A DNA stretch of 64,000 nt from CAVXSP01 sp963764505 (GTDB lineage: Bacteria; Acidobacteriota; Vicinamibacteria; Vicinamibacterales; SCN-69-37). Positions within the stretch are counted from its first letter, which is position 1. Each line of letters opens with the position of its first letter. Position numbers and translations under genes: made by a program. The stretch is taken from the NCBI GenBank assembly GCA_963764505.1, contig CAVXSP010000001.1:930001-994000 (forward strand), in the 5' to 3' direction. Of this stretch, positions 56,699 to 64,000 are shown one piece after another. Below the pieces are notes generated by a model, which saw nothing but the letters and a program-made list of their open reading frames with translations, was not told the origin of the DNA and made no database searches.

Positions 56699-57943
56699 CT
56701 AATACGGCGGGCGGCCGGGGCCAAGACGCTCACGGGCCGCGTCATAGACCGCCTCGAAACGCTCGGCCACGCCCGCCCAGCCGAACTCCCGGATGACGCT
56801 TGCGCGCGCCCGCGCGCCCATGGCGCACGCCTGTTCGGGCGCGTCGAGCAGGTCGGCGATGGCGCGGGCCAGGGCCGCCGGATCGCGTTCCGGCACGAGC
56901 CGGCCGGTGATGCCGTCTTCGATGGCCTGCGGCAGGCCGCCCGCTCGCGTCGCGACCACCGGCGTCGCCGAGGCGAGCGCCTCGAGCGCGAAGTTCGGTA
57001 GCCCGTCCACGTTGCCGGCATCGTCGCGGACGGACGGCACCGCCACGACGTCGGCCGCCGCGACCAGGCGCGCGACTTCGTCCTGCGAGAGACGACCGAG
57101 CAGCCTCACCCGCCCCGGCGCGGCCGGCGCCGCTCGCCGCTCCAGTTCTTCGCGCAAATCGCCGTCGCCGGCCACGAGCAGCGTGGCGCCCGGGTGGGTG
57201 CGCGCCAGTCGCGGCATCGCGTCGATCAGGTACTCGAACCCCTTCTTGCGAACGAGCCGGCCGGCCGTGACCACGACCGGGTCCGTCCCGAGCGCGAGCT
57301 CCCGGCGGACGTCGAGGCGAGCCTGCGGCGCCGGCGCGAACCGGTCCGGATCGACGCCGTACGGAATGACTTGCAGGCGGGCGGGGTCTGCGCCGAGGCG
57401 CTCGGCGCGCCGGCACAGATCTTCGCTCGGCGCGGTGATGCCGACCGCCCGCCGGAAGACGCGCCGCGCGGCCGCGGCGGCGACCGGGTGCCGTTCGGCG
57501 ACGAACACGTCGGAGCCGTGGAGGCTGACGACGAGCGGCCGTCGGCCCGCCGCCGCCGCAGCGATGAGGCCGCCGGGCACGACCCAATGCCCGTGCATAA
57601 CGGTGGCGCGCCGCTTCGACGCTACGCGCCAGGCCTTGAGCCATCCTGCCGCCATCGCTGCCGGCGCGACCGCCCAGGCCGCCGCGCGCAGGTGCGTATC
57701 CGCGCGCAGGCCTTCCGCGTAACCGAACACGTTCAGCGCCCGCGCCGGCGCGTAGTGAAAGAAATGAAAGTGGACGCCCTCGTCGATCGGAGGCCGACGG
57801 ATCGCCGGATGCCAGGGGGCGACGAGGTGGATTTGATGGCCGCGCGCGGCCAGCCCCTTCGCGATCGGCTCCATGAAGCTGCCGACCCCGTCTCCCGGAA
57901 ACCTCGGGTACGAGGTCGCGACCATGACCACGACGTGCGGCAT
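56699..57943 (-). CDS. Glycosyltransferase family 4 (GT-B)
   Basis: 414 residues. The N-terminal half is VVVMVATSYPRFPGDGVGSF and HLVAPWHPAI, with HGHWVVPGGLIAAAA and VVSLHGSDVFV. The C-terminal half has VVTAGRLVRKKGFEYLIDA, LLVAGDGDLREELERR and the EX7E motif in NFALEALASATPVVATRAGG. It is a retaining GT-B glycosyltransferase, cytoplasmic and membrane-associated. The sugar is unknown. It lies 15 bp before the GT2 gene in the same direction and 10 bp after the polyprenyl-phosphate synthase stop. Confidence 0.9.
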   Translation of the reverse strand: MPHVVVMVATSYPRFPGDGVGSFMEPIAKGLAARGHQIHLVAPWHPAIRRPPIDEGVHFHFFHYAPARALNVFGYAEGLRADTHLRAAAWAVAPAAMAAGWLKAWRVASKRRATVMHGHWVVPGGLIAAAAAGRRPLVVSLHGSDVFVAERHPVAAAAARRVFRRAVGITAPSEDLCRRAERLGADPARLQVIPYGVDPDRFAPAPQARLDVRRELALGTDPVVVTAGRLVRKKGFEYLIDAMPRLARTHPGATLLVAGDGDLREELERRAAPAAPGRVRLLGRLSQDEVARLVAAADVVAVPSVRDDAGNVDGLPNFALEALASATPVVATRAGGLPQAIEDGITGRLVPERDPAALARAIADLLDAPEQACAMGARARASVIREFGWAGVAERFEAVYDAARERLGPGRPPY

Positions 57944-57953
57944 GCCGCAGTGC

Positions 57954-58679
57954 CTACCCGCCGCCGCCGCGCAGCCGCCCGCTCCGCGAGACGAGGCGCC
58001 ACGGCGTGACCAGCGACTCGGCCAGCACCCGTCTCGACAGCTTCGAGTAGCCCTCCTGCCGCTCGACGAACACGATGGGGACCTCGCCGATCGTGGCCCC
58101 GAGCCGGGCGGCGTCGAAGAGCATCTCCGTCAGGAACGCATAGCCGCTCGTCTTGGGCGTGTGAAGGGGCAGCTTCGCGAGGATCTCGCGCCGCCAGGCC
58201 CGGTATCCACTGGTGCAGTCGTGCGGGCGGAGGCCGGTGACCAGACGGATGTACCGATTGGCGAAGGCGCTCAGCATGATGCGGTGCACGGGCCAGTTGA
58301 CGACGCTGACGGTGTCGCCGAGATACCGGGATCCGATCACCACGTCGAAGCGGGCCGCCGCCTCCACCAGTGAAGACAGATACGTCGGGTTGTGGGAGAG
58401 GTCGGCGTCCATCTGGCAGATCACGTCCGCGTCGGTCTGCAGGGCCCGCCGCAGGCCATCGACGTACGATCGCCCGAGGCCGCGCTCGCCGGTCCGGTGC
58501 ATCACTTCCACCCGTCCCGGGAAACGCTGCGCGAGCCCGTCGGCGAGCGCGCCGGTGCCGTCCGGCGACTGGTCGTCGACCACGAGCAGGCGCGCGGCCT
58601 CGTGCTCGAGGATGCCGGCGGCCACCCGCTCGATGTTCGGCCGCTCGTTGTACGTCGGCAGAACCACCAGGAACGTCAT
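57954..58679 (-). CDS. GT2 polyprenyl-phosphate mannose/sugar synthase (DPM1-like)
   Basis: 241 residues from the ATG at 58679, which overlaps the preceding stop as ATGA and begins the fold (TFLVVLPTYNERPNIERV). An ATG at 58715 would be inside the previous gene. Donor site VVDDQSPDGTG, metal motif QMDADLSHNPTY and VIGSRYLGD are those of polyprenol monophosphomannose synthases. The C-terminal ERQEGYSKLSRRVLAESLV region matches too. It loads a sugar on a polyprenyl phosphate, the donor for GT-C enzymes, and the GT39-like gene directly precedes it. Confidence 0.9.
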   Translation of the reverse strand: MTFLVVLPTYNERPNIERVAAGILEHEAARLLVVDDQSPDGTGALADGLAQRFPGRVEVMHRTGERGLGRSYVDGLRRALQTDADVICQMDADLSHNPTYLSSLVEAAARFDVVIGSRYLGDTVSVVNWPVHRIMLSAFANRYIRLVTGLRPHDCTSGYRAWRREILAKLPLHTPKTSGYAFLTEMLFDAARLGATIGEVPIVFVERQEGYSKLSRRVLAESLVTPWRLVSRSGRLRGGGG

Positions 58680-59929
58680 GCCTTCTTGAAGTGGGGCGCC
58701 GGTCGCGCCGTGCACGCGCCGGCACAGACGATCAGCACGGGATCAATCGCCGGAATCCGGAATCGCTCCTGAGGAAAGAAGATGAGACAGACGAGCACAC
58801 CCGAGCTCGCGAGCAGCCAGAGGCCGGGCACGGCCCGCCGCCGCGCGCCCAGCCGCCAGAGACCGACGAGCGCCGCCGGCAGAAGGCACACGTACGACAG
58901 CGCCGACGCCGCATAGTATCGCAGCGAGTGCAGCCGGTAGGACGGGCCGATCGGAACGACGAGGTAGAAGATCTTGCGGGTCTCCAGGACGAGCCACTTC
59001 CAGGGATGCGCGTGCATCCACGCGAACGCCTCCTCATAATAGACCGGCTCCATCTGCTGCTCGGTCAGTCCGGGATGCTGCGCGCGCAGGGCGAGGCTCG
59101 CCCGCTTGAGCTCCGGGTTCGCCGCGAGATCGCCTTCTCCGATCGCCAGCGGGTGGTTGCCCGTCCAGAAGGTCACGCCGCCCTCGGAGGCCACCAGGAC
59201 GAGACGGCCGTCGTGCAGGTAGTTCCGGATCGTCCATGGCGCCAGGAGCGCCGTGGCGCCAAGACACCAGGCGAGCGCCAGGGCCACTGAACGCTTCCGG
59301 AGCAGCCAGAGGCACGTGAGCCCGAGGAACAACAACATTCCCGGCCGGACGAGCACGGCCACGCCGGCGAGCATGCCCACCAGAAAGACCGCGCGCGGCC
59401 GGGCGCGCGGGGCATTGCCGCCGTCAGGCGCGGTCCGCCGGCCGATGACGGTGCGATCGAACAGCCAGACCAGCGCCAGGCCGACCGGCCAGATGAGCGC
59501 CTCGCTGTAGGCATATGCGGCGATCCAGACGAGCGGCGGATAACAGGCCGCGATCGACGCCGCGATCACGCCCGCCACCGGTCCGGCCAGGCGGCTGGCG
59601 ATGATGCCGGCGAGCAGCACGCCCATCGTCCCGACGATCGCCTGCGCGACCTTGACGGCGGTGGGCACGCCGATCCCGGTGGCGCGGCCACCGCCCACGA
59701 GCGCCAGGAACGCCGGATAGCCCGGCGCGCGTCCGAACGGATCGGACTGACCGGCCATCAGGTCCGGGTCGTAGACGAATCCGCGCCCGGCCGCGAGGCT
59801 GCGGGCGAGCGCCAGATATTCCCGCTCGTCGCGCGTCAGCGGCTGGCCGGTCCAGTATCCGAGCGCGAACGCCAGCCGGAGCGCCAGGCCCAGAATCGCC
59901 GCGACGACGAGGGGCCGGCTCACGCTCAT
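58676..59929 (-). CDS. GT39-like membrane glycosyltransferase
   Basis: 417 residues with about nine membrane segments. The first loop has PLTRDEREYLALARSLAAG. RDE is the usual acidic pair of GT-C enzymes (PMT-2/GT39), followed by GRAPGYPAFLALVG. Later segments are typical (AYPPLVWIAAYAYSEALIWP-like). The C-terminus is short. The start ATG at 59929 overlaps the frameshifted GT2 stop as ATGA, and its stop overlaps the polyprenyl-phosphate synthase start. It should use polyprenyl-phosphate sugars made by that enzyme. The acceptor is unknown. Confidence 0.83.
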   Translation of the reverse strand: MSVSRPLVVAAILGLALRLAFALGYWTGQPLTRDEREYLALARSLAAGRGFVYDPDLMAGQSDPFGRAPGYPAFLALVGGGRATGIGVPTAVKVAQAIVGTMGVLLAGIIASRLAGPVAGVIAASIAACYPPLVWIAAYAYSEALIWPVGLALVWLFDRTVIGRRTAPDGGNAPRARPRAVFLVGMLAGVAVLVRPGMLLFLGLTCLWLLRKRSVALALAWCLGATALLAPWTIRNYLHDGRLVLVASEGGVTFWTGNHPLAIGEGDLAANPELKRASLALRAQHPGLTEQQMEPVYYEEAFAWMHAHPWKWLVLETRKIFYLVVPIGPSYRLHSLRYYAASALSYVCLLPAALVGLWRLGARRRAVPGLWLLASSGVLVCLIFFPQERFRIPAIDPVLIVCAGACTARPAPHFKKA

Positions 59930-60787
59930 TTCCGGCCTTCGAACCGCAGGGCCGAAATCTGCTCCGAGATCAGGCCGACGAGGAAGACGATGACCGAGAA
60001 CAGCAGCAGGAGCACCGACGTCGGCGTGATGTGCTCCTGCCGTGGGATGGTCCACGCGGCGTAGCCGCCGCCGAGCAGGAACGACAGGCCGGCGATCGGC
60101 AGGAAAATCTTGAATGGACTGTAGATCGTGATCACGCGGAGGACGATGAGGGTGAACTTCACGCCGTCGCGTGAGAACCGGATTTTCGAGCGGCCGGACC
60201 GCACGCGCGCGTGAATGGGCTCGAACCGCACGCTGTACCCGGCCTTGAGAAAGGCCAGCGTCGTGGTCGTCGGCGTCGAGAAGCCGTTCGGCAGCAGATG
60301 GATGAACTCGAGGAGAACGCTGCGGCGAGCGGCGCGGAAGCCGGACGTCAGATCCGGAACGGGCCGCTCGGCGAGATAGCTCGCGAGCCGGTTCAAGAGC
60401 GCGTTGCCGGCGCGACGCGCGAGGCCCGCCTGGGTCTCGCCCGCCCGCGCGCCCACGACGAGATTGGTACTCGCCCAGGAGCTCGACGAGCCGCCGGGCG
60501 TCGGCCGGCGGATGCTGGCCGTCTGCGTCGATGATGAGCACGTGCTCGCCCGTGGCCGCGCGCAGTCCGGTCTTCACCGCCGCGCCGTTGCCCTTCTGAT
60601 AGGGGTGCCTGAGCACCGTCGCGCCGCCCGCCGCGGCCGCGGCGGCCGTCCCGTCGGTCGAGCCGTCGTCGACGACCAGGAGTTCGCGCCAGGGACCGGC
60701 GGCCGAGAGCTCGCGGACGACGGCCGCGATGGACGGCGCCTCGTTGAAGGCGGGAATCACGACCGAGACGTCGCGCGGATCGGCCAC
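59926..60787 (-). pseudogene. Glycosyltransferase family 2 gene with a +1 frameshift
   Basis: The gene starts at the GTG at 60787 (VSVVIPAFNEAPSIAAVV), with donor site VVDDGSTDGTAAAAA and metal motif LIIDADGQHPP. After VELLGEY the frame breaks at GGTAC (60466-60470), and a second frame continues with NLVVGARAGET, VPDLTSGFRA and a C-terminal pair of membrane segments (IYSPFKIFLPIAGLSFLLGG and LLLLFSVIVFLVGL). One extra base explains it. Corrected length is about 286 residues, as in polyprenyl-phosphate-glucose-type GT2 enzymes with two membrane helices. Its stop overlaps the GT39-like start. Confidence 0.8.
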
Positions 60788-60789
60788 GG

Positions 60790-61770
60790 TCAGGCCGCCG
60801 GATCCTCGGGATCCACCGGGATGTTGCGCTCGCGCAGCTCCATGACGCGCACCCGGTAGAGCAGGTCCTCGAGCAGCTTGCGGGCGCCGGAGATCACATC
60901 CGCGAGCAGCCCGATCAGCACGATCTGGAATCCGACGATCATCAGCACGGCGGAGAAGATCAGCGACTGGATGTGGCCGAATCCGCCCGTGGTGAAGTAG
61001 TCGATCACGAACCGCAACGAGACGATGAAGCCGACCAGGAACAGACCGGTGCCGATATAGGTGAACACCTTCAGGGGCTCGTACATCGAGTAGATCCGCA
61101 CGATCGTGGCGGAGGACTGCTTCACGTACGAGAAGACGTTCCTGAACAGGCGGGACGGGCGCGTGTGGGGATTGGTGCTGACCTCGACGTGCGCGACCGC
61201 CATCTTCTTCTTGCCCGCCTGGATGATGGATTCGAGCGTGTAGGAGAAATCGGACACGATCGTCATGCGCAGCGCCGCCTCGCGCGTGTAGGCCCGGAAC
61301 CCGCTCGTCGTGTCGGGCACGTTGGTGTTCGAGACCTGCCGGACTGTCCAGCTGCCCAGCCGCTGCAGCACCTTCTTCGGCCAGGACATGTGGGCGAGGT
61401 CGCGGATGTTGCGGTCGCCGATCACGATGTCGGCCCGGCCGTCGAGCAGCGGCTGGATCAGACGCGGGATGTCGTGCCCGGCGTACTGATTGTCGCCGTC
61501 GGTGTTCACGATGATGCTGGCGCCGAGCTTCAGGCACGCATCGATGCCGGCCGTGAACGCGGCCGCAAGGCCCTTCGGGCGCCGGAACCGGACGATGTGC
61601 TGGACGCCGTGCGCCCGCGCCACCTCCGCCGTCCCGTCGTTGGAGCCGTCGTCGATCACCAGCACCTCGATGGCGTCGATTCCCGGCACGTGGCGCGGCA
61701 GATCCGCGAGCGTGAGCGGCAGCGTCGCCGCCTCGTTCAAGCACGGAATCTGGATGATGAGCTTCTTCAT
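60790..61770 (-). CDS. Glycosyltransferase family 2 with C-terminal membrane domain
   Basis: 326 residues. The N-terminal half has LIIQIPCLNEAATLPLTL, VLVIDDGSNDGTAEVA and the metal motif IIVNTDGDNQYAG. The later TTSGFRAYTREAAL is typical of polyprenyl-phosphate sugar synthases. Two membrane segments follow near the C-terminus (YIGTGLFLVGFIVSLRFVI and LIFSAVLMIVGFQIVLIGLL). So it should attach a sugar to a lipid carrier at the membrane. The frameshifted GT2 gene begins two bases after its stop. The sugar is unknown. Confidence 0.88.
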   Translation of the reverse strand: MKKLIIQIPCLNEAATLPLTLADLPRHVPGIDAIEVLVIDDGSNDGTAEVARAHGVQHIVRFRRPKGLAAAFTAGIDACLKLGASIIVNTDGDNQYAGHDIPRLIQPLLDGRADIVIGDRNIRDLAHMSWPKKVLQRLGSWTVRQVSNTNVPDTTSGFRAYTREAALRMTIVSDFSYTLESIIQAGKKKMAVAHVEVSTNPHTRPSRLFRNVFSYVKQSSATIVRIYSMYEPLKVFTYIGTGLFLVGFIVSLRFVIDYFTTGGFGHIQSLIFSAVLMIVGFQIVLIGLLADVISGARKLLEDLLYRVRVMELRERNIPVDPEDPAA

Positions 61771-61814
61771 CGGGGAGACGCGTCAACCTCCGGCACTCGG
61801 CCCACGGGCGGCCC

Positions 61815-62852
61815 CTACGCGGACACGAGCTTCTCGACGACGCCGCTCCACGTGATCAGCCGCGCGCGGTCGTAGCCGGCATCGCCCATCGCCGCGGCTC
61901 GCCGCCGATCCGCGTCGAGGTGCGCGATGGCGTCCGCCAGCGCCTCCGGCGCGGGCGCGCAGACGAAGCCGTTCGTTCCGTCGACCACGAACTCGTTCGG
62001 CCCGCCGGAGTCGGTCGTCGTGACGACCGGTTTGCGCGAGAGGAATGCCTCGAGTGTCACGTACCCGTAGTCCTCGTCGTACGGAGCAAAGATTACCCCG
62101 AGTGCGCCTGCATAGAGCGCGACAATGTCCTCGTCGGCAACGGCCCCGAGGAACCGCACGCGCGACGCGACGCCGAGTGCGCTCGCCAGCTCCTCGAGCG
62201 CCGACGCCTGGGTTCCGGTTCCGGCGACGAGCAGCTCGAGCGATCCGGGCACCTGCGCGATCGCACGAATGGCCAGGTCGACGCGCTTGACATGCTCGAG
62301 GCGGCCGACCGAGAGCACGTAGGCGCCCGCCGGCCCGCCCCGGAGCCGCGCGGCCAGTCGCGGCGGATGATACAGCGCCTCGGCCGCGACGCCATTGAAG
62401 CGACGGACGCGCGCGGCCGTGTTCTCCGAATTGGCGAAGAGCCGCCGGCACTCCCCCAGCATCTCGGTGTCGAGCGCCATCAGCCGCGCGCGCAGCGCGA
62501 CATCGTCCTCATGGTGGGAGAAGTCGCTGAACGGCGTGCCGGCCAGCTCGTAGGCGGCGCGATACTGGTGGATGAGCCACGTCACCTTGCGCGGATGGCG
62601 GGCGAAGTAGGTCGGAAAGCGCGTGCCGATCACGAGGTCGACGGGCCGTCCGTTGCTTTCGGTCAGATCGAGCAGCCGCCACGCAGCCGCGTGGGCGAGG
62701 ATCTCGGATTTCGGATACCACTTGAACGGCAGCCGCACGCGCTCGACACCGTAGCCGTGGGCCTGCAGCTGGCGCACGAGCTCGTCGACGTGAGATTCAG
62801 CGCCGCCCTGCACGAACGGCACCTGCGCGTCGCAGACCAGAATCGTGTTCAC
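61815..62852 (-). CDS. Glycosyltransferase family 4 (GT-B)
   Basis: 345 residues from the GTG at 62852. The N-terminal half has ILVCDAQVPFVQGGAESHV and VDLVIGTRFPTYFARH. The C-terminal half has VLSVGRLEHVKRVDLAIRA, a LLVAGTGTQ donor region and the EX7E motif, with DEDYGYVTLEAFLSRKPVVTT. It is a retaining GT-B enzyme and the first gene of the long minus block. A GC-rich dispersed repeat fills the space before it, so it may be where the promoter of that block lies, but no promoter is recognised. The donor is unknown. Confidence 0.89.
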   Translation of the reverse strand: MNTILVCDAQVPFVQGGAESHVDELVRQLQAHGYGVERVRLPFKWYPKSEILAHAAAWRLLDLTESNGRPVDLVIGTRFPTYFARHPRKVTWLIHQYRAAYELAGTPFSDFSHHEDDVALRARLMALDTEMLGECRRLFANSENTAARVRRFNGVAAEALYHPPRLAARLRGGPAGAYVLSVGRLEHVKRVDLAIRAIAQVPGSLELLVAGTGTQASALEELASALGVASRVRFLGAVADEDIVALYAGALGVIFAPYDEDYGYVTLEAFLSRKPVVTTTDSGGPNEFVVDGTNGFVCAPAPEALADAIAHLDADRRRAAAMGDAGYDRARLITWSGVVEKLVSA

Positions 62853-62876
62853 TGTCTTTCTTGATCCGGCGGGGCC

Positions 62877-63001
62877 GGCGGGGCGAAGCCCCCCGGCATG
62901 TGCGAGCGCGCGGCCGCGCGCGAGCCACGCGCGCGGAGGGAGGCGACGAAGCGCCGACCGAGAGCGCGTGTCGGGGGGTCCGGCGGGGCGAAGCCCCCCG
63001 G
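62877..63001. repeat. GC-rich dispersed repeat, copy B, before the long glycan block
   Basis: The 20-base tail GGCGGGGCGAAGCCCCCCGG occurs twice here (62877-62896 and 62982-63001) and also in related form at 19610-19696 and 23187-23300. Inverted GGGGC/GCCCC pairs make GC hairpins. It fills the gap between the ychF stop and the GT4 start. Confidence 0.6.
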
Positions 63002-63005
63002 ATGA

Positions 63006-64000
63006 TCACGTCGCATGCCTGAATGTGATGACGTCACCGTCGGCGACAGGATAGTCCTTTCCCTCGAGCCGGAGCTCGCCGTGATCCCGGCAGGCCGCCA
63101 GCGAGCCGCGAGCGACCAGACGATCCCACGGCACGACCTCGGCGCGGATGAACCCGCGTTGAATGTCGGAGTGGATGGTCCCGGCCGCCTCCTGCGCCGG
63201 ACTGTCGTGCGGGATCGACCAGGCCCGGCACTCGTCCTCGCCGACGGTGAAGAACGAGACGTAGCCGAGCAGATTGTACGCGGCTCGAATCACCCGGTCG
63301 AGCCCTGATTCCGCGAGGCCGAGATCGGCGAGAAACGCCTGCGCGTCGGCAGGCTCGAGCTGCGCGATCTCGAGCTCGATCCTGGCGCAGACCGGGACCG
63401 CCGCGGCGCCGGCGGCGCCGAGCCACTCCGAGATCCCCGCGGTCGCCACGCTCTCGTTCAGATGCGGGAGATCCGCCTCGTCGACGTTCAGCACGAGGAG
63501 CATCGGCTTGGCCGACAGGAACTGGAATCCACGGAGACGCCTGAGATCGTCGCTCGTCAGGTCGAGCGTGCGAAGCGCCCGGCCGCCCTCGAGCGTCGAA
63601 TGGCAGCGCAGGAGCAGGGCCTGTTCGAGCTTCAGCTCCGCCGATGGGGTCTTTTTCAGGTCCTTGTCGAGCCGCTCGAGCCGGCGTTCGGCGACGCCAA
63701 GATCGGCAAGCACCAGCTCGTCCTCGATGAGCTGGACGTCGCGGCCGGGGTTGACGGAGCCGTTCGGGTGGGGCACCGATTCGTCGCGAAACGCCCGAAC
63801 GACGTGCAGCAGCGCGTCGGCGTTCCGATACGCGGCGACGTCCAGGAGCGCTTTCGTCTCGGCGCGCGCCGCAGCCATGTCGGCAAACTCCACCGTGGCC
63901 GGCACGCGCCGCTTCGGCTGGAACAGCGCCGTGAGTCGATCGAGCCGCTCATCGGGGACGCGTGAAACGCCGACGTGCGCTTCCGCTTTGCCATGAGCGC
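63006..64000 (-). CDS. ychF: Redox-regulated GTP/ATP-binding protein YchF, 5' end outside window
   Basis: The C-terminal 331 residues of a gene that runs off the window. The sequence VSRVPDERLDRLTALFQPKRR, then VPATVEFADMA, is the family pattern after the nucleotide-binding region. The C-terminal TGS-like part has YVSFFTVGEDECRAWSIPH, AAGTIHSDIQRGFIRAEVV and LEGKDYPVADGDVITFRHAT. The G domain itself (N-terminal third) is outside the window. YchF is a conserved Obg-family P-loop protein that binds ribosomes, with ATPase preference in known members. It marks the likely edge between the glycan locus and housekeeping genes. Confidence 0.92.
   Translation of the reverse strand, partial: AHGKAEAHVGVSRVPDERLDRLTALFQPKRRVPATVEFADMAAARAETKALLDVAAYRNADALLHVVRAFRDESVPHPNGSVNPGRDVQLIEDELVLADLGVAERRLERLDKDLKKTPSAELKLEQALLLRCHSTLEGGRALRTLDLTSDDLRRLRGFQFLSAKPMLLVLNVDEADLPHLNESVATAGISEWLGAAGAAAVPVCARIELEIAQLEPADAQAFLADLGLAESGLDRVIRAAYNLLGYVSFFTVGEDECRAWSIPHDSPAQEAAGTIHSDIQRGFIRAEVVPWDRLVARGSLAACRDHGELRLEGKDYPVADGDVITFRHAT

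Overview
The window is a high-GC, gene-dense bacterial chromosome segment. Four things point to the Acidobacteriota, probably a Vicinamibacteria-like lineage: a VWFA-related exported protein of the acidobacterial type beside a TPR protein, a secreted DUF1080 protein, many ATGA/GTGA gene overlaps, and GC-rich intergenic repeats built on GGGGCGAAGCCCC hairpins. This placement is inferred from gene families and has not been tested by phylogeny. I found no tRNA, rRNA, CRISPR, transposase or phage gene. No gene-free stretch exceeds 300 bases.

Left part (1-24 kb). After an ankyrin protein and a TPR/VWFA pair come a secreted DUF1080 protein and a minus-strand operon: ECF sigma factor, anti-sigma-like membrane protein, ABC ATPase and ABC permease. 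Its promoter lies so close to the sigma start that the mRNA is probably leaderless. Next is a minus-strand signalling operon: a receiver protein, a 2104-residue cytosolic hybrid histidine kinase with eleven 92-residue HAMP-type repeats, and a second hybrid kinase coupled by ATGA. Then follow a fused alpha/beta 2-oxoacid dehydrogenase E1, a cupin, LemA, an HtpX-like protease, a rhomboid protease, MurJ and YqeY. YqeY is followed by a clear intrinsic terminator.

Right part (24-63 kb). This is a large glycan locus in three blocks. Minus block one (25968-34282) holds an epimerase, a GT4, a WalW-like deacetylase, a GNAT enzyme, a methyltransferase and two GT39-like membrane glycosyltransferases. 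A plus-strand block (34342-38503) holds a polyprenyl-phosphate sugar synthase, a truncated O-methyltransferase, a methyltransferase, a frameshifted inositol-phosphatase-like gene, a 50-residue basic protein and a frameshifted M20 amidohydrolase. Minus block two (38526-62852) has twenty genes, mostly overlapping: GT2, GT4, GT9 and GT-B enzymes, three GT39-like proteins, a Wzx flippase, a sugar aminotransferase, two epimerases and three radical SAM proteins. Its end abuts ychF, which runs off the window. Many GT-C enzymes together with several polyprenyl-phosphate glycosyl synthases suggest a surface glycan built from lipid-linked sugars. The product cannot be read from sequence.

Structural oddities. 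There is a perfect 48-bp inverted repeat with an 8-nt loop covering a stop codon and a start codon (53737-53840). Period-7 tandem repeats sit at three gene junctions, and a period-8 repeat lies inside a glycosyltransferase gene, where copy-number change would shift the frame. A dispersed GC-rich repeat occurs at three places, one of them read through as the N-terminus of the HtpX-like protease. Five genes each carry an apparent single-base insertion.
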